A DNA stretch of 64,000 nucleotides from Sulfurospirillum diekertiae (GCF_002162315.1 NZ_CP021416.1:2368207-2432206); one strand, 5' to 3'. Positions 38,612-50,259 are shown, counted from the stretch's first letter. Numbers and translations: made by a program. Notes: a model not told the origin generated them from the letters alone.

Positions 38612-38892
38612 TGCTCTCCTAATACTTCAAACTCATTCTCCGTGCCTGGTAAAATATTTACAACTTCTATTTCAGGGTGAATATCAATTCTAAGTTGGCG
38701 TTCAACGCCATATTTAAGTGTTTGCCCACTGGACGCACATCCTTGGCACGCACCTTGTAATTGAACAAAAACACGCCCACCTTTAATGCCAAGTAACGTT
38801 AGTCCGCCACCGTCTAATGCCAACATTGGCTTAATTTTTTCAAGTGATTTTTCAACAACTGGAAGTAACTCTTCGTCACTAAATGGTATCAT
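38608..38892 (-). CDS. NifU C-terminal domain (Nfu-type) iron-sulfur carrier
   Basis: 94 residues of the Nfu fold. The scaffold cysteines are in LQGACQGCASSGQTLKYGVE (C-X2-C), with LDGGGLTLLGIKGGRVFVQL upstream. Likely a late Fe-S carrier donating clusters to apoproteins. First gene of the leftward murE run; divergent space on its right separates it from the ribosomal operon end. Confidence 0.93.
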   Translation of the reverse strand: MIPFSDEELLPVVEKSLEKIKPMLALDGGGLTLLGIKGGRVFVQLQGACQGCASSGQTLKYGVERQLRIDIHPEIEVVNILPGTENEFEVLGEQ

Positions 38893-39002
38893 AGATTCTC
38901 CTATAGCAAAAGTATCTAATTTAACAATAGTTTGAGTTAAAAGTGACTTAATTTTTTAGTGGAGGAGAAGTGTTTTGGGTTAAAAAAATTTAACGAAGAT
39001 AT

Positions 39003-39029
39003 GCCTTGAGAGTAAACGACTCCCAAGGC
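39003..39029. other. Hairpin downstream of rplQ
   Basis: GCCTTGAGAGT (39003-39013) and ACTCCCAAGGC (39019-39029) pair over 11 bp with one mismatch and loop AAACG. It sits 14 bp after the rplQ stop at the end of the ribosomal superoperon. The T-run normally expected after the stem on the minus strand is missing, so this may be a processing or protection element, not a canonical terminator. Confidence 0.5.
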
Positions 39030-39042
39030 AAAAAAGTGAGAT

Positions 39043-39393
39043 TTAAACGAGTTCTAAAAACGCCATAGGCGCTGCATCGCCTTTTCTAATACGTGTTTTT
39101 ACAATACGGGTGTAACCACCATTTCTCTCAACATATTTAGGTGCGATCTCATTAACTAATTTTTTTGTACACTCTTTATCTTGAAGTGCAGCAAAAACTG
39201 TTTTGTGAGCATGATCGCCACCAACTCCAGCTTTCGTAATCAATTTTTCAACATATCCTCTAAGCTCTTTTGCTTTTGGAAGTGTTGTCTCGATTTTTTC
39301 ATATTTAATGACAGCTATAGCCAAGTTCATCAACAATGCCGCTCTGTGTGATGAAGTACGACCAAGCTTTCTGTATCCGTGCTTATGTCTCAT
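39043..39393 (-). CDS. rplQ: 50S ribosomal protein L17
   Basis: 116 residues, bL17: [39 protein letters not shown] and [21 protein letters not shown]. Last gene of the superoperon, 3 bp after rpoA, the normal rpoA-rplQ ending. Confidence 0.98.
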   Translation of the reverse strand: MRHKHGYRKLGRTSSHRAALLMNLAIAVIKYEKIETTLPKAKELRGYVEKLITKAGVGGDHAHKTVFAALQDKECTKKLVNEIAPKYVERNGGYTRIVKTRIRKGDAAPMAFLELV

Positions 39394-39396
39394 AAA

Positions 39397-40410
39397 TTAA
39401 CCCTCGTTGGCTTCAGATTTTAAATCTTCAATTTTTTTCTTGAGCAAACTTGCCGTATCGTCAGAGAAATTATATCCGACAGGATAACCACTCTCTTCCA
39501 TAACTTGTCTGATCTCTTCTAACGATTTTTTACCTAGATTTTTAAGGTTTTTGAGTTCTAACTCACTCATCAGAGTAAGCTCACCAATATATTTAACCTC
39601 TGCTCTATCTAAGCAGTTGAAGCTACGAGCACTCAGATTTAACTCTTCAATACTCTGTAATAGCTTTCCGAGCTCTACACTCTCATTAGAACTCTCACTC
39701 TTTGGAGCCACTGCAATATCTAAAATGCCATTAAATACTGACATCTGTGCATACATCGCTTCAAGTGAATTTTTAAAAGCTTCGATTGGAGAAACAAGTC
39801 CATCTGTTTCGATTGTGAAAACAATTTTTTCGTAATTAGGATTGTCTTCAACCAAAACATTCTCAATATCGTAAACTGCTCTTTTTACGGGTGTAAAGAA
39901 AGCATCAAGTGCGATATAATCTTCTCCGACTAAACCTCTAATGTTCTCACTTGGAACATAGCCGATTCCTTTTTCGAGAATCAAAGAAAAGTTAAATTCT
40001 GCATCTTCATTAATTGTTGCCAAATATGCGTCTGGCGTAACAATCTCAATTTGTGCATTTGCTAAGTCACTTCCTTTAATCTCTTTTGGTCCAGTAAATG
40101 AGTAGTTAACCTCTACACGTTTCTCATCACCTTTGATTTTGAAACGAATATTTTTAAGATTAATGATGAAAAGAGCAACATCTTCAAGCATACCACGCAT
40201 GCTATCGAATTCATGGGTTACGCCTTCAATCTTTACAGCCGTTGGTGCAGATCCTACTGTGCTACTTAAAAGCAATCTACGTAAAGGATGTGCTAATGTT
40301 ACCGCAAAACCAGATTCAAATGGGTATGCACTAATTTGAACCTTATTTGCAGCAATATTTTCTACCTCAATTTCAGTTGGCATGTAAGCTGATGTATTGA
40401 TTTTTTTCAT
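39397..40410 (-). CDS. rpoA: DNA-directed RNA polymerase alpha subunit
   Basis: 337 residues, full length. N-terminal dimer domain ([40 protein letters not shown]) and C-terminal domain [20 protein letters not shown] that contacts UP elements, followed by [20 protein letters not shown]. Lies between rpsD and rplQ as in most bacteria. Confidence 0.98.
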   Translation of the reverse strand: MKKINTSAYMPTEIEVENIAANKVQISAYPFESGFAVTLAHPLRRLLLSSTVGSAPTAVKIEGVTHEFDSMRGMLEDVALFIINLKNIRFKIKGDEKRVEVNYSFTGPKEIKGSDLANAQIEIVTPDAYLATINEDAEFNFSLILEKGIGYVPSENIRGLVGEDYIALDAFFTPVKRAVYDIENVLVEDNPNYEKIVFTIETDGLVSPIEAFKNSLEAMYAQMSVFNGILDIAVAPKSESSNESVELGKLLQSIEELNLSARSFNCLDRAEVKYIGELTLMSELELKNLKNLGKKSLEEIRQVMEESGYPVGYNFSDDTASLLKKKIEDLKSEANEG

Positions 40411-40425
40411 ATACTACCTACTTTA

Positions 40426-41052
40426 TTATTTAGAGTATAGCTCAACGATTAATCTTTCTTCAACCGGAATAACTACTTCTTCTCTCTCTGGAATACGTGT
40501 AAAAATACCCATTGCTTTTTCTCTCTCAACATCAACCCATGGCGCAATACCAGTTTGTTGTGTTAGTTCAAGAGCTCTTTTCACTTGTGGGTTATTTTTA
40601 GATTTCTCACAAACTTCTACTTTGTCACCTGCACGTACTACAAATGAAGGAATGTCAACTCTGCTGCCATTTACCAAAATATGTCCATGTGTGACTAATT
40701 GACGTGCAAATCTTCTTGTTGTTGCAAAACCCATACGGTAAACAACGTTATCAAGTCTTCTTTCAATAAGGAGTACAAGGTTAATACCTGTATTTCCTTC
40801 TCTTCTTGCTGCTTCGTCAAAAATACGTCTGAATTGTTTTTCAGAAACTCCATACATAAATTTAGCTTTTTGTTTCTCTCTTAATTGGAGTCCATACTCA
40901 CTAATTTTTGATCTTCTTTGTCCATGCTGACCTGGTGCATATGGTCGCTTATCTAATGCGCTTTTACCAGCAAGTCTGCGCTCACCTTTAAGGGCTAAGC
41001 TAACACCGAGTCTTCTCTCGAGCTTTTCGACTGGTCCTCTATATCTCGCCAT
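40426..41052 (-). CDS. rpsD: 30S ribosomal protein S4
   Basis: 208 residues, uS4: [24 protein letters not shown]-type [19 protein letters not shown], and the S4 RNA-binding domain [20 protein letters not shown]. The zinc-type Cys cluster is absent, the usual C- form. About 78 bp separate it from rpsK. Confidence 0.98.
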   Translation of the reverse strand: MARYRGPVEKLERRLGVSLALKGERRLAGKSALDKRPYAPGQHGQRRSKISEYGLQLREKQKAKFMYGVSEKQFRRIFDEAARREGNTGINLVLLIERRLDNVVYRMGFATTRRFARQLVTHGHILVNGSRVDIPSFVVRAGDKVEVCEKSKNNPQVKRALELTQQTGIAPWVDVEREKAMGIFTRIPEREEVVIPVEERLIVELYSK

Positions 41053-41130
41053 TTTTTCTCCTAATCTATTGCGTAAACGAAAAAATTATTTTGTTTCTCT
41101 ATAAAGAAGTTATATTCTAAAGATTAGAAA

Positions 41131-41523
41131 TTAAACTCTTCTTCTTTTTGGAGGTCTACAGCCATTGTGTGGAAGAGGCGTAATATCTTTTAGGAAAGAC
41201 ACTTTAATACCTTCTGTTGTACCAGCACTTTTTACCGCTGTCTCGCGACCACTTCCAGGTCCTTGAACTTTAATACCGATTTCTTTGAGTCCATGCTCTT
41301 TTGCTTTAGTCAATGCATCTTCTACGGCTTGTTGTGCTGCATAAGGAGTAGATTTTTTACTACCCTTAAAGCCCAAGCTACCGGCACTGCTCCAAGCAAT
41401 AACATTCCCCATCTCATCAGTTACAGTTACGACAGTGTTATTAAATGTTGCAGAGATATAAATAATACCTTTAGCAATATTTTTCTTAACAACTTTTTTA
41501 CGTACTACTTTTCTTTTTGCCAT
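41131..41523 (-). CDS. rpsK: 30S ribosomal protein S11
   Basis: 130 residues, uS11: [40 protein letters not shown] and the basic [13 protein letters not shown] tail that lies on the platform of 16S rRNA. rpsM ends 21 bp upstream. Confidence 0.98.
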   Translation of the reverse strand: MAKRKVVRKKVVKKNIAKGIIYISATFNNTVVTVTDEMGNVIAWSSAGSLGFKGSKKSTPYAAQQAVEDALTKAKEHGLKEIGIKVQGPGSGRETAVKSAGTTEGIKVSFLKDITPLPHNGCRPPKRRRV

Positions 41524-41544
41524 CTGTTTCCCTTTGAGACTTCG

Positions 41545-41913
41545 TTATTTAGCTTTTGCGCCAACGGTACGTTTTTTACCTTTTCGGGTACGCGCATTCG
41601 TTTTTGTTTTCTGACCACGAACTGGTAAGCCTTTTCTGTGTCTAAGACCTCTATAGCTTCCCATATCCATTAAAGCTTTAATATCCATAGCCACTTTTTT
41701 ACGAAGGTCACCTTCTACTTGGAAATCTGCTTGGATCTCTTTACGAATGGCAGCAACTTCATCTTCACTTAGCTCATGTACTCTTTTATCAAACGAAATC
41801 CCAGTAGCTGTTAAAATAGCTCTAGAACTTGTCAAACCTATACCGTAGATGTATGTTAAACCATACTCTACTCTCTTTTTCATTGGAAGGTCTACACCTG
41901 CAATCCTTGCCAT
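41545..41913 (-). CDS. rpsM: 30S ribosomal protein S13
   Basis: 122 residues, uS13: [31 protein letters not shown] and [20 protein letters not shown]. The ATG at 41913 follows AAGGATAAGC and gives the universal N-terminus; a longer in-frame start at 41952 would only add linker residues. rpmJ ends 2 bp before. Confidence 0.97.
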   Translation of the reverse strand: MARIAGVDLPMKKRVEYGLTYIYGIGLTSSRAILTATGISFDKRVHELSEDEVAAIRKEIQADFQVEGDLRKKVAMDIKALMDMGSYRGLRHRKGLPVRGQKTKTNARTRKGKKRTVGAKAK

Positions 41914-41915
41914 GC

Positions 41916-42029
41916 TTATCCTTGTCTCTGTTTGTGTTTTGGATTTACGCAAATGACTCTAACGATACCTTTTCGTTTAATCACTTTGCACTTATCGCAC
42001 ATCTTCTTTACAGAAGGTCGTACTTTCAT
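41916..42029 (-). CDS. rpmJ: 50S ribosomal protein L36
   Basis: 37 residues, bL36: [20 protein letters not shown] then [15 protein letters not shown]. The zinc ligands C-X2-C, Cys and His are intact, so this is the Zn-binding (C+) form. The ATG at 42029 with GGAGTCACGA upstream is chosen; a longer reading of the frame to 42146 has no support. Confidence 0.96.
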   Translation of the reverse strand: MKVRPSVKKMCDKCKVIKRKGIVRVICVNPKHKQRQG

Positions 42030-42080
42030 TCGTGACTCCTGAACTTTATTTCCACTGGAATTTTGAGTTAAACTGTCACA

Positions 42081-42137
42081 GGTTTGATGATGTATCTCAA
42101 ACCAACAATCGAAAAAACAGTGGTTTCTTTTTCGATT
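42081..42137 (-). repeat. Two stem-loops in the infA-rpmJ gap
   Basis: AATCGAAAAA / TTTTTCGATT (42107-42137) and GGTTTGA / TCAAACC (42081-42103) are two adjacent perfect stems in the only long gap (163 bp) of the superoperon. They may attenuate or process the mRNA between the secY-map-infA and rpmJ-rpsM parts. Confidence 0.5.
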
Positions 42138-42192
42138 ATTCTTCACACAGCTTTACAAAAGGGGTAAATTATACATAAATTAAGCTAATAAT

Positions 42193-42411
42193 TTACTTAT
42201 ACCTGTAGGTTATACGCCCTTTATCTAAACTATACGGTGTTAACTCAACCTTGACGGTATCTCCTGGCATTATTTTAATATAATGCATTCTCATCTTTCC
42301 TGCAATATGACATAAAATCACATGGCTATTTTGTACTTCAACTTTAAAGGTTGCATTGGGAAGTGCTTCGATCACTTTACCGTCTATTTCAATCACATCA
42401 TCTTTTGCCAT
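42193..42411 (-). CDS. infA: Translation initiation factor IF-1
   Basis: 72 residues, full-length OB-fold: [40 protein letters not shown], and [20 protein letters not shown]. Binds the ribosomal A site during initiation. Follows map by 16 bp; on its 3' side are the two stem-loops before rpmJ. Confidence 0.98.
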   Translation of the reverse strand: MAKDDVIEIDGKVIEALPNATFKVEVQNSHVILCHIAGKMRMHYIKIMPGDTVKVELTPYSLDKGRITYRYK

Positions 42412-42427
42412 TTTACCTCCTATAATC

Positions 42428-43186
42428 TCAAGATAGAGACAAAATTTCTACTTTACCATCTACGATAGCAACCGTGTGCTCATAGTGGCTTCCTCTTAAC
42501 CCATCGGCAGAAACTACGCCCCATTTATCTTCTAAAATCTTTGGTGTACCATCTTTATAGCAGATCATTGGCTCAATACAGAATACCATACCATTTTTGA
42601 TTTTAGGGCCACTCTTAGGATTAATCCCTTCTAAATAATTAGGAAGTTCTGGCTCTTCATGCGCTTTTCTACCAATACCATGTCCACAAAATCCACGCAA
42701 AGGAACATATCCTTTTTGTAGAATAAATTGCTCAATAGCATAGCTCAACTCTTTAAAGCGCATTTCCGGCTCAATAATATCAATGGCATAGTAAAGCGCA
42801 TCTTTAGCACATGCGATTAAAGATTCATCACTCTTTGAAATTTCACCGACTCCTACTGTTACAGCAGAATCTCCATACCAGCCATCAATTTCAGTGCCAA
42901 TATCAAGACCGATGATATCCCCTTCCTGAAGACGATACTCTGTCGGAATTCCATGAATAATTACTTCATTAACAGACGTGCAGACCCCCGCAGGAAATCC
43001 ATAAAGGCCTTTAAAGGCAGCACGAGCTCCCATACTTTTAATGTAAGACTCACCCATGGCATTCAGTTCTTTCAAACTGATTCCTGGATGAATATTACAT
43101 GTAAGATAGTCTAATGTTTTTGCAACAATTTGGTTTGCAACCGAGAGCTTTTTGATCTCTTGCGGTTTTTTAATAGTAATTGCCAT
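42428..43186 (-). CDS. map: Methionine aminopeptidase, type I
   Basis: 252 residues; removes N-terminal Met from nascent proteins. Metal ligands are Asp in [15 protein letters not shown] (two Asp), His in [13 protein letters not shown], and Glu in MVFCIEP and the C-terminal YEHTVAI region. 5 bp after secY, in the common secY-map-infA order. It contains the only TTACATGTAA (43095) between 38.1 and 53.3 kb. Confidence 0.97.
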   Translation of the reverse strand: MAITIKKPQEIKKLSVANQIVAKTLDYLTCNIHPGISLKELNAMGESYIKSMGARAAFKGLYGFPAGVCTSVNEVIIHGIPTEYRLQEGDIIGLDIGTEIDGWYGDSAVTVGVGEISKSDESLIACAKDALYYAIDIIEPEMRFKELSYAIEQFILQKGYVPLRGFCGHGIGRKAHEEPELPNYLEGINPKSGPKIKNGMVFCIEPMICYKDGTPKILEDKWGVVSADGLRGSHYEHTVAIVDGKVEILSLS

Positions 43187-43191
43187 ACTCG

Positions 43192-44454
43192 TTAAAGTCC
43201 TACTGCACTCAATGTTTCATATTTATTCATGTACATTTGTGCCTCAATTTTACGCATTGTATCAAGTGCTACTTGCACAACAATCAAAACTGCTGTTCCA
43301 CCAAAATAAAAAGGAACACCCATGAATTTTACTAAGACCCAAGGAAGTGTTGAAATTAGACCTAAATAAATAGAGCCCCAAAAAGTTAGCCTACTTGCTA
43401 CCTCATTTAAGAAAAGTGCCGTACTCTCACCTGGACGAACACCTGGGATAAAGCCACCTTGCTTTTTAAGATTTTCTGAGATATCTTTTGCATTAAAAAC
43501 AATGGATGCATAAAAATAAGCAAAGAAAATAATAAATAAGAATGTTAATACATTAAATACATAACTATTTGGATTCAAAAAATCATGGATCGATTGAATA
43601 ATAGGATTTGTACTTGCTTGCATAATTGTTGATGGAAACATCAAAATTGCACTCGCAAAAATAGGAGGAATAACACCACTTAGGTTCATTTTAATAGGAA
43701 CATAATTCATAATACGTTTATGTTGATTTTGAAGCACTACTTTGCGTGAATATGATATAGGAACACGTCGTTCACCCATTTCAACATAAATAATTGAGCC
43801 AACTGTCGCTAAAATAACGGCTAAAATTCCAATAACAACAAGAAAATTCAATTCACCTGTATTTACAAGGTTAATGGTTCCTCCAATTGCATGAGGGATA
43901 CCTGAAACGATACCTGCAAAAATAATCAAACTGATACCATTACCAATACCACGTTGCGTAATCTGTTCACCAATCCACATGAGTAGCATGGTTCCAGTAA
44001 GCATACTTGCAGCCGCAATGGCTGTAAAGGTAGTCATATCGATCATAATAGCACTCTCGCCCGCTCGACCACTAAGCCCTCCAAGACCAACGGAAACACC
44101 AATGGCTTGTACAACCGTAATAACAATCGATGCATATCGAATGATCTGCATATATTTGACCATACCATCGCGTTCTTTTTTCATTTTACCAAGTGTTGGA
44201 AAAGTTGCTGCAAGAAGTTCCATAATAATGGATGCGGTGATATAAGGCATAATACCTAGCGATATAATACTAAGGCGTTGCGCAGCGTTACCGCTGAACA
44301 TATTAAACATTCCAAGTGCGTTGGAACTATTGGAGTCGAAGAATTCTTTAATTACTTCTAGGTTAACACCAGGCACTGGCACATATGCCAGTATCCTGTA
44401 TGCTAATATAAAACCTAATGTAACTAAGATCTTCTTCGTAAGATCTTGGCTCAT
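43192..44454 (-). CDS. secY: Protein translocase subunit SecY
   Basis: 420 residues, ten membrane helices of the Sec channel. Features are an N-terminal [15 protein letters not shown], the plug-proximal [20 protein letters not shown], and cytoplasmic loops [13 protein letters not shown] and [20 protein letters not shown] that contact SecA and the ribosome. Start overlaps the rplO stop (ATGA). Confidence 0.98.
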   Translation of the reverse strand: MSQDLTKKILVTLGFILAYRILAYVPVPGVNLEVIKEFFDSNSSNALGMFNMFSGNAAQRLSIISLGIMPYITASIIMELLAATFPTLGKMKKERDGMVKYMQIIRYASIVITVVQAIGVSVGLGGLSGRAGESAIMIDMTTFTAIAAASMLTGTMLLMWIGEQITQRGIGNGISLIIFAGIVSGIPHAIGGTINLVNTGELNFLVVIGILAVILATVGSIIYVEMGERRVPISYSRKVVLQNQHKRIMNYVPIKMNLSGVIPPIFASAILMFPSTIMQASTNPIIQSIHDFLNPNSYVFNVLTFLFIIFFAYFYASIVFNAKDISENLKKQGGFIPGVRPGESTALFLNEVASRLTFWGSIYLGLISTLPWVLVKFMGVPFYFGGTAVLIVVQVALDTMRKIEAQMYMNKYETLSAVGL

Positions 44455-44855
44455 TTACTCATTCCAGTAAAAATGACATTTTCGTCTTTGATTTTAGCAG
44501 CAAGTTCTTTTGCATTCGCTCCAATCAATTTTACTTTCACAACTGTACTAGCAATTTTATGTACTGTACGAATTGCATCAACAGTAATTTCAGCAAGTTC
44601 TGCAACTGCTTTAATTCTATCGATATTAATAACATAAGGTTTTTCAATTTTAGAAGTAAAACCAACTTTTGGTAATCTTCTTTGAAGTGGTTGCTGACCA
44701 CCTTCAAAACCTCTTTTACGTTTATAACCCGTACGAGATTTTTGACCGTTATTACCACGGCTCGCAGTTTTACCCATACCACTACCTTGACCACGACCTA
44801 CGCGTTTGATCTCTTTGGTAGAGTTTTCTGCTGGTGTAAGATTATCTAATGCCAT
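44451..44855 (-). CDS. rplO: 50S ribosomal protein L15
   Basis: 134 residues, uL15: [40 protein letters not shown] and [18 protein letters not shown]. Basic N-terminal extension and globular C-terminal domain both intact. Confidence 0.98.
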   Translation of the reverse strand: MALDNLTPAENSTKEIKRVGRGQGSGMGKTASRGNNGQKSRTGYKRKRGFEGGQQPLQRRLPKVGFTSKIEKPYVINIDRIKAVAELAEITVDAIRTVHKIASTVVKVKLIGANAKELAAKIKDENVIFTGMSK

Positions 44856-44872
44856 TTTGAATCCTTCTCCAC

Positions 44873-45316
44873 TTAGCTTTTAATCATACTAAGAGCTTTA
44901 ATTGTCGCTCTTACCACGTTAGAAGCATTGTTTGAACCTAATGACTTTGTCAAAATATCTTTAATACCTGCAAGCTCAACAACAGGGCGAGTTGCACCAC
45001 CAGCGATTACGCCGGTACCGTCACTTGCTGGTTTAAGAATAATACGACTTGCATTAAATTTAACTTCAACATCATGAGCGATTGTTGAACCTTTGATATT
45101 CACTTTGACAATGTTTTTAAATGCATCATCAACTGCTTTTCTAATAGCATCAGGAACCTCTTTAGCTTTACCAAAACCAAAGCCAACAAGACCTTTTTTA
45201 TTTCCAACAACAACGAGTGCTGTAAATCTAAAACGTCTACCGCCTTTAACAACTTTTGTTACGCGGCCAATGTTAACGATGACTTCTTCAAACTCTTCTC
45301 TGTTGTATTTTTCCAT
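44873..45316 (-). CDS. rpsE: 30S ribosomal protein S5
   Basis: 147 residues, uS5: [39 protein letters not shown] and [20 protein letters not shown]. These are the double-stranded RNA-binding and C-terminal domains. Confidence 0.98.
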   Translation of the reverse strand: MEKYNREEFEEVIVNIGRVTKVVKGGRRFRFTALVVVGNKKGLVGFGFGKAKEVPDAIRKAVDDAFKNIVKVNIKGSTIAHDVEVKFNASRIILKPASDGTGVIAGGATRPVVELAGIKDILTKSLGSNNASNVVRATIKALSMIKS

Positions 45317-45340
45317 TGAATAGTTTTCCTCTTCTTTTTC

Positions 45341-45697
45341 TTATAGCACTATGCCGTTTGCTCTAAGGCCATCTGCAAAAGCAGCAACTACACCATGATA
45401 CAAATAACCATTTCTATCATAGACAACTTTAGTCAAATTCTTAGCCTTGAGCGTCTCTGCAAAAGCTTTTGCAACTTCTGTTGCACTTGCTTTGCTAGCA
45501 TTGAAACCTAATTTTTTGCCATCTACACTTGCCAAAGTAACACCACTTATATCATCAATCGCTTGCGCATAGATAAATCTGTTTGATTTAAAGAAAGAGA
45601 TTCTTGGTCTCTCAGCTGTGCCAGAAATATCTGCTCTTACTCTTTTTTTACGCTTAACTCTTAATGCAAGCTTTCGTTTTAAAATATTTGCTCTCAT
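45341..45697 (-). CDS. rplR: 50S ribosomal protein L18
   Basis: 118 residues, uL18: [39 protein letters not shown] and [20 protein letters not shown]. Binds 5S rRNA. Confidence 0.98.
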   Translation of the reverse strand: MRANILKRKLALRVKRKKRVRADISGTAERPRISFFKSNRFIYAQAIDDISGVTLASVDGKKLGFNASKASATEVAKAFAETLKAKNLTKVVYDRNGYLYHGVVAAFADGLRANGIVL

Positions 45698-45706
45698 CTC
45701 TTACCC

Positions 45707-46243
45707 TTACTTCTTGGAAGTTTTTCCGGCTTTACGGATAATAGTTTCATCAGAATATTTAACACCTTTACCTTTGTAAGGCTCTGGAGCTCTAAAACTT
45801 CTAATTTCGGCAGCAATCTGACCAACTACTTGCTTGTCATCACCTTGAATAGTTACCACGTTTTTTTCAACTACAATGTGAATATCTTTTGGAAATTCAT
45901 AATTGATTGGATGAGAAAATCCAAGTTGAAGTTCAAGAACATTACCACTAACGGCAGCTCTATAACCAACGCCGTTAATCTCAAGTTGCTTTTTAAAACC
46001 TTCAGTTAAACCTGTGACAATATTTTGACCAAGGGCACGGTATGTTCCCCAAAAAGCGCTACTCTGACGATCAGCACCTTTTGAAATAAATACAAGCTCA
46101 CCATCTTGAACATTTACGTCAACATTTCCTTTAGTATCCAATACTTTTTGAACACTACCTTTTTTAAACTCAACGAGATTACCATTCACTGACACATCAA
46201 TGCCAGCAGGTATCTTGACAGGTTTTTTACCAATACGAGACAT
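45707..46243 (-). CDS. rplF: 50S ribosomal protein L6
   Basis: 178 residues, uL6: [40 protein letters not shown] and the C-terminal [16 protein letters not shown] signature. Followed by a 75-bp gap before rpsH, the second longest gap in the operon. Confidence 0.98.
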   Translation of the reverse strand: MSRIGKKPVKIPAGIDVSVNGNLVEFKKGSVQKVLDTKGNVDVNVQDGELVFISKGADRQSSAFWGTYRALGQNIVTGLTEGFKKQLEINGVGYRAAVSGNVLELQLGFSHPINYEFPKDIHIVVEKNVVTIQGDDKQVVGQIAAEIRSFRAPEPYKGKGVKYSDETIIRKAGKTSKK

Positions 46244-46318
46244 TTTATTTCCTTTTACTTGTCTACGATAAGCTTACAATCTTAGAATGGATATCGAATA
46301 CCATAAAAGAACAGCTAA

Positions 46319-46714
46319 TTACCAAATACTACAGATAACTTCGCCACCAAGACCTGCTTTGTGAGCGTCATCATTACTGAGAACACCTTTTGATGTACTA
46401 ACGACAATCGTACCATAACCATTTTTGAAGCGTTTAATCTCATCGCGACCTTTATAGACTCTACGTCCAGGTTTTGAGATTTTTTTCACTTCGTTAATAA
46501 CTTGGGTGCCTCTTGCGTCATACTTCAAAACAACATTGATAAATTTTTTAGGACCTTCTTCAACAACGTTAAAACTTTCGATATAACCTTTGTTTTGGAA
46601 AATAACTAAAATCGCTTCAACCAGTTTTGAATGCATTAACTTTGTGACATCAAGTTTTCTCATTGATGCATTTCTGATTCTTGTTAAAGAATCTGCTACT
46701 AGATCATTAATCAT
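46319..46714 (-). CDS. rpsH: 30S ribosomal protein S8
   Basis: 131 residues, uS8: [20 protein letters not shown] and the C-terminal [20 protein letters not shown]. In many bacteria S8 or S4 represses the spc operon; nothing of that target site is evident here. Confidence 0.98.
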   Translation of the reverse strand: MINDLVADSLTRIRNASMRKLDVTKLMHSKLVEAILVIFQNKGYIESFNVVEEGPKKFINVVLKYDARGTQVINEVKKISKPGRRVYKGRDEIKRFKNGYGTIVVSTSKGVLSNDDAHKAGLGGEVICSIW

Positions 46715-46725
46715 AGTCTATTTCC

Positions 46726-46911
46726 TTACCAGCTTGCTTTTTTGAGGCCTGGAATAAGACCCTCATTTGCCATTTTACGAAGACAAATTCTGCAGATACC
46801 AAAATCTCTGTAAACAGAGTGTGGACGTCCACAAATTTGACATCGTGTGTATGCTCTTACTTGAAACTTAGGCTTTCTCGCAGCCTTTGCAATCATCGAT
46901 TTTTTAGCCAT
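46726..46911 (-). CDS. rpsN: 30S ribosomal protein S14, type Z
   Basis: 61 residues, the short zinc-binding form: CQIC and CRIC pairs are intact within [19 protein letters not shown] and [20 protein letters not shown]. The ATG at 46911 sits immediately after the rplE stop; the reading frame is open further but without a start of merit. Confidence 0.97.
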   Translation of the reverse strand: MAKKSMIAKAARKPKFQVRAYTRCQICGRPHSVYRDFGICRICLRKMANEGLIPGLKKASW

Positions 46912-46912
46912 A

Positions 46913-47458
46913 TTATTTACCTTTTGCGAACGGCAAACCAATGAGTTCAAGAAGTTTAAATGCCTCTTTATCATTGCTAGCAGTTGTTACGACTGTAATA
47001 TTCATTCCGTGAGTTTTCATGATGTTATCATACTCAACTTCAGGGAACATCAATTGTTCATTAAGACCAAAGTTATAGTTTGCACGTCCGTCAAACCCTA
47101 CTCTTGGAAGACCTCTAAAATCTTTTACTCTAGGAAGTGCTACAGAGATAAGTTTGTCCAAAAATACATACATATTCTCTTTACGAAGTGTTACTTTAAC
47201 ACCAACTGGATAACCAGCACGTACTTTAAAACCAGCAACTGATTTTTTAGCATTCGCAACAACCGCTTTTTGTCCAGCGATTAAAGAGATAGTATCAACG
47301 ATATTTTGCAATAACTTCGTATCTTTACCTTCTTCACCAGCACCAACGCTAATAACGATTTTTTCGATTTTAGGTGACAACATAGGATTAGCAATGTTAA
47401 ACTCTTTAACTAATGCTGGTTGAACTTCAGCATTAAATTTCTCTTGCAATCTGTTCAT
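46913..47458 (-). CDS. rplE: 50S ribosomal protein L5
   Basis: 181 residues, uL5: [40 protein letters not shown] and [18 protein letters not shown]. Overlaps the rplX stop by one base (start at 47458). Confidence 0.98.
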   Translation of the reverse strand: MNRLQEKFNAEVQPALVKEFNIANPMLSPKIEKIVISVGAGEEGKDTKLLQNIVDTISLIAGQKAVVANAKKSVAGFKVRAGYPVGVKVTLRKENMYVFLDKLISVALPRVKDFRGLPRVGFDGRANYNFGLNEQLMFPEVEYDNIMKTHGMNITVVTTASNDKEAFKLLELIGLPFAKGK

Positions 47459-47694
47459 TATTTACCCTCTACTTTAGCTACGTTAGAGACATGAATTGGT
47501 TTCTCAATATTTGAAAAACCACCCTTAGGATTGCTCTCACTTGGCTTAATGGCTTTTTTTACTACTTTGCAACCTTCAACAACGACTTGTGAAGTTTTTG
47601 GCAATACTTGAACAACTTTTGCCTCTTTACCTTTATCGTCGCCTGCGATTACTTTTACAGTATCGCCTTTTTTAATTTTCATCTTAGTTGCCAT
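47458..47694 (-). CDS. rplX: 50S ribosomal protein L24
   Basis: 78 residues with the KOW motif: [20 protein letters not shown] and [20 protein letters not shown]. Short but full length for Campylobacterota; starts on the rplN stop base. Confidence 0.97.
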   Translation of the reverse strand: MATKMKIKKGDTVKVIAGDDKGKEAKVVQVLPKTSQVVVEGCKVVKKAIKPSESNPKGGFSNIEKPIHVSNVAKVEGK

Positions 47695-48062
47695 TATAGT
47701 ACCTCCGGTGCCAAAGATACGATTTTCATAAAGTTAGCATAACGAACTTCACGACCAACTGGTCCGAAAATCCTTGTACCGATTGGCTCTCTTTTATTAT
47801 CAAGAATAACAGCAGCATTTTCATCAAAACGAATCAATGAACCATTTTCTCTTTGAATCTCTTTTTTTGTTCTTACGATAACCGCTTTGACAACTTGTCC
47901 TTTTTTCACTTTACCGCTTGGTAAAGCTTTTTTGACAGAAGCGATGATAACATCACCTACCGTTGCATAACGACGTTTACTACCACCAAGAACTTTAATA
48001 CACATGATTTCTTTAGCACCACTGTTATCAGCAACAGCTAATCTTGTAAAACTTTGTATCAT
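47694..48062 (-). CDS. rplN: 50S ribosomal protein L14
   Basis: 122 residues, uL14: [40 protein letters not shown] and [20 protein letters not shown]. Confidence 0.98.
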   Translation of the reverse strand: MIQSFTRLAVADNSGAKEIMCIKVLGGSKRRYATVGDVIIASVKKALPSGKVKKGQVVKAVIVRTKKEIQRENGSLIRFDENAAVILDNKREPIGTRIFGPVGREVRYANFMKIVSLAPEVL

Positions 48063-48313
48063 TATTCAACTCCCACTTTAACAACTGCGCTTAGTCTAAA
48101 AGACTTTCTTTTTGAAAGTGGTCTGCACTCGATAGCGCTTACTGTGTCGCCGATTTTTACTTGGTTGCTCTCGTCATGGACTAGGTATTTTTTGAAACGT
48201 TTAACGAACTTGCGATATCTTGGGTGCATTACACGTCTCTCTACCAAAACGGTGATAGTTTTATCACCAGTTTTCTGAACAACTACGCCTTGAATCTCTC
48301 GTTTTAAAGCCAT
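48062..48313 (-). CDS. rpsQ: 30S ribosomal protein S17
   Basis: 83 residues, uS17 OB-fold: [40 protein letters not shown] and [17 protein letters not shown]. Confidence 0.98.
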   Translation of the reverse strand: MALKREIQGVVVQKTGDKTITVLVERRVMHPRYRKFVKRFKKYLVHDESNQVKIGDTVSAIECRPLSKRKSFRLSAVVKVGVE

Positions 48314-48322
48314 TAGTTACCC

Positions 48323-48511
48323 CTACTTGTTTTGAGCAGAAATTGCCGTATTAATACGCGCGATATCTCTTCTAACTTCTTTAATCTCATTTGGATTAGT
48401 AAGTTGCATTGTTTTTAACTTTTGTCTTAATGTAAACAAAAGAACCTTTTTCTCTTTTAACAACTCTAAAAGCTCTGACGCGCTTTTGCCGTTTAAATCA
48501 ATATACTTCAT
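48323..48511 (-). CDS. rpmC: 50S ribosomal protein L29
   Basis: 62 residues, two helices: [20 protein letters not shown] then the [14 protein letters not shown] signature. The start lies inside the rplP end (14-bp overlap). Confidence 0.97.
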   Translation of the reverse strand: MKYIDLNGKSASELLELLKEKKVLLFTLRQKLKTMQLTNPNEIKEVRRDIARINTAISAQNK

Positions 48512-48923
48512 TTTCGCTCTCTCGAGTTACAATCTTGGTTTTAAAAGGCAATTTGTGCATTGCAAGAGTTAATGCTTCACGCGCCAACTCTTCAGGTACA
48601 CCTGCCATTTCAAAAATAATTCTACCAGGCTTAACATTCATAACCCACTTATCAACAGAACCTTTACCTTTACCCATACGTGTTTCAATCGGTTTAGCGG
48701 TTAATGGTTTGTCTGGGAATACACGAATCCAAGTCTTTGCTTGACGTTTAACATGTCTTGTATACGCAATCCTCGCAGCCTCAATTTGGCGTGAATCAAT
48801 ACGTCCAGCTTCAACAGCTTTGAGACCGATTTCACCAAAAGAGATTGAAGCACCACTATGGGCTTCACCGCGATTGCGGCCTTTCATCTGCTTTTTATAT
48901 TTCGTTCTTTTAGGCATTAACAT
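48498..48923 (-). CDS. rplP: 50S ribosomal protein L16
   Basis: 141 residues, uL16: [40 protein letters not shown] and [20 protein letters not shown]. The ATG overlaps the rpsC stop (TAATG). Confidence 0.98.
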   Translation of the reverse strand: MLMPKRTKYKKQMKGRNRGEAHSGASISFGEIGLKAVEAGRIDSRQIEAARIAYTRHVKRQAKTWIRVFPDKPLTAKPIETRMGKGKGSVDKWVMNVKPGRIIFEMAGVPEELAREALTLAMHKLPFKTKIVTRESENEVY

Positions 48924-49636
48924 TAGTTTTTACCTCTCTCTTTACGCGCTCTTGGCTTGCGTGAATTCTCTTTTTCAGATGCTTCTTCTTTTTCTGGAAC
49001 GATACCTTTAACAAGTACCTCGCCTTTGAAGATCCATACTTTAACACCAATCACACCGTATGTTGTGTGTGCTTCAGCAAAACCGTAATCGATTTTTGCA
49101 CGAAGGGTATGAAGTGGAACGCGTCCTTCAAGATACCATTCAGTTCTTGCCATCTCAGCACCACCAAGACGTCCAGAAACAGAAATTTTAATACCTTTAG
49201 CACCTGATTTTTGTGCACCTTGAATTACTTTTTTCATTGCTCTTCTAAAGGCTACACGACGCTCAAGTTGCATTGCAACATTTTCTGCACAAAGTTGTGC
49301 TGAAGCTTGAGGACGTCTCTCTTCTTTAATGTTGACATTAACGTCTTTATCAATCAATTTAGTAAGTTTTACTCTTAATTTTTCAATATCAGAGCCTTTT
49401 TTACCAATAATGATACCAGGACGTGCAGCAACAACTGTAACTCTAAGCTTTTTAGCAGTACGTTCGATCAAAATTTGACTGACACCTGCATAGTAAAGCT
49501 CTTTTTTCAAAAATGTTCTAATTTTGTAATCTTCACCAATGCTTGTCGCTAAGGTTTGCTTACCTGGAAACCAACGTGAATCCCAGTTTCTATTAATACC
49601 AAGTCTTAAACCAATCGGATTTACTTTTTGACCCAT
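48923..49636 (-). CDS. rpsC: 30S ribosomal protein S3
   Basis: 237 residues, uS3: [22 protein letters not shown] domain [20 protein letters not shown], and the C-terminal [20 protein letters not shown]. Tail ends in a basic Arg-Lys-rich extension. Confidence 0.98.
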   Translation of the reverse strand: MGQKVNPIGLRLGINRNWDSRWFPGKQTLATSIGEDYKIRTFLKKELYYAGVSQILIERTAKKLRVTVVAARPGIIIGKKGSDIEKLRVKLTKLIDKDVNVNIKEERRPQASAQLCAENVAMQLERRVAFRRAMKKVIQGAQKSGAKGIKISVSGRLGGAEMARTEWYLEGRVPLHTLRAKIDYGFAEAHTTYGVIGVKVWIFKGEVLVKGIVPEKEEASEKENSRKPRARKERGKN

Positions 49637-49637
49637 C

Positions 49638-49970
49638 TTAGTCTTCCTTCTTTGCAGCTTTTGCTACTTCAACAAATACATGAGAAGTTGGTTTTCTAAT
49701 GCCACTCGCACTACCTCTTGCTCTTGGCAGAAAACGTTTAAGTACCGGACCTGCGTCAACACGGCAAGAAGCGACAATGACTTCTTGTGGTTCAAATCCG
49801 CCATTAGAAACAGCAGAAGCGATCACTTTAGAGATGATTTTTGCGCCTTTGTTTGGCATAAACTCTAAACTTGCCATAGCAAGCTCAGCATTCATTCCTT
49901 GAACTTCACGCGCAATTAACCTTGCTTTTGTAGGAGATAATCTGATAAATTTTAATATTGCTTTACTCAT
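49638..49970 (-). CDS. rplV: 50S ribosomal protein L22
   Basis: 110 residues, uL22: [20 protein letters not shown] and the exit-tunnel loop [20 protein letters not shown], the macrolide-interacting region, which looks unaltered. Confidence 0.98.
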   Translation of the reverse strand: MSKAILKFIRLSPTKARLIAREVQGMNAELAMASLEFMPNKGAKIISKVIASAVSNGGFEPQEVIVASCRVDAGPVLKRFLPRARGSASGIRKPTSHVFVEVAKAAKKED

Positions 49971-49977
49971 AGTCTAC

Positions 49978-50259
49978 CTACTTACCAATTTTTTTCTGAA
50001 CAGAGCCTTTATGACCCTTGAACGTACGAGTTGGTGCGAATTCACCCATCTTATAACCGATATGGTTCTCTGTAACATATACTGGAACAAAGTTTCTACC
50101 GTTATGGACGTTAAATGTCAAACCGATCATATCAGGAATAATAGTACTTCTACGAGACCATGTCTTAATCGGCTTGTTTGATTTTGTCTCTTTTGCTTCA
50201 ACCGTTTTTTTCAACAAATGAGCATCAACAAAAGGACCTTTTTTTAGCGATCTAGCCAT
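49978..50259 (-). CDS. rpsS: 30S ribosomal protein S19
   Basis: 93 residues, uS19: [40 protein letters not shown] and [20 protein letters not shown]. Confidence 0.98.
   Translation of the reverse strand: MARSLKKGPFVDAHLLKKTVEAKETKSNKPIKTWSRRSTIIPDMIGLTFNVHNGRNFVPVYVTENHIGYKMGEFAPTRTFKGHKGSVQKKIGK

Noticed and set aside
39003-39029. Canonical intrinsic terminator after rplQ
   Set aside because: The stem is good but the T-run lies on the wrong side for the minus-strand transcript.
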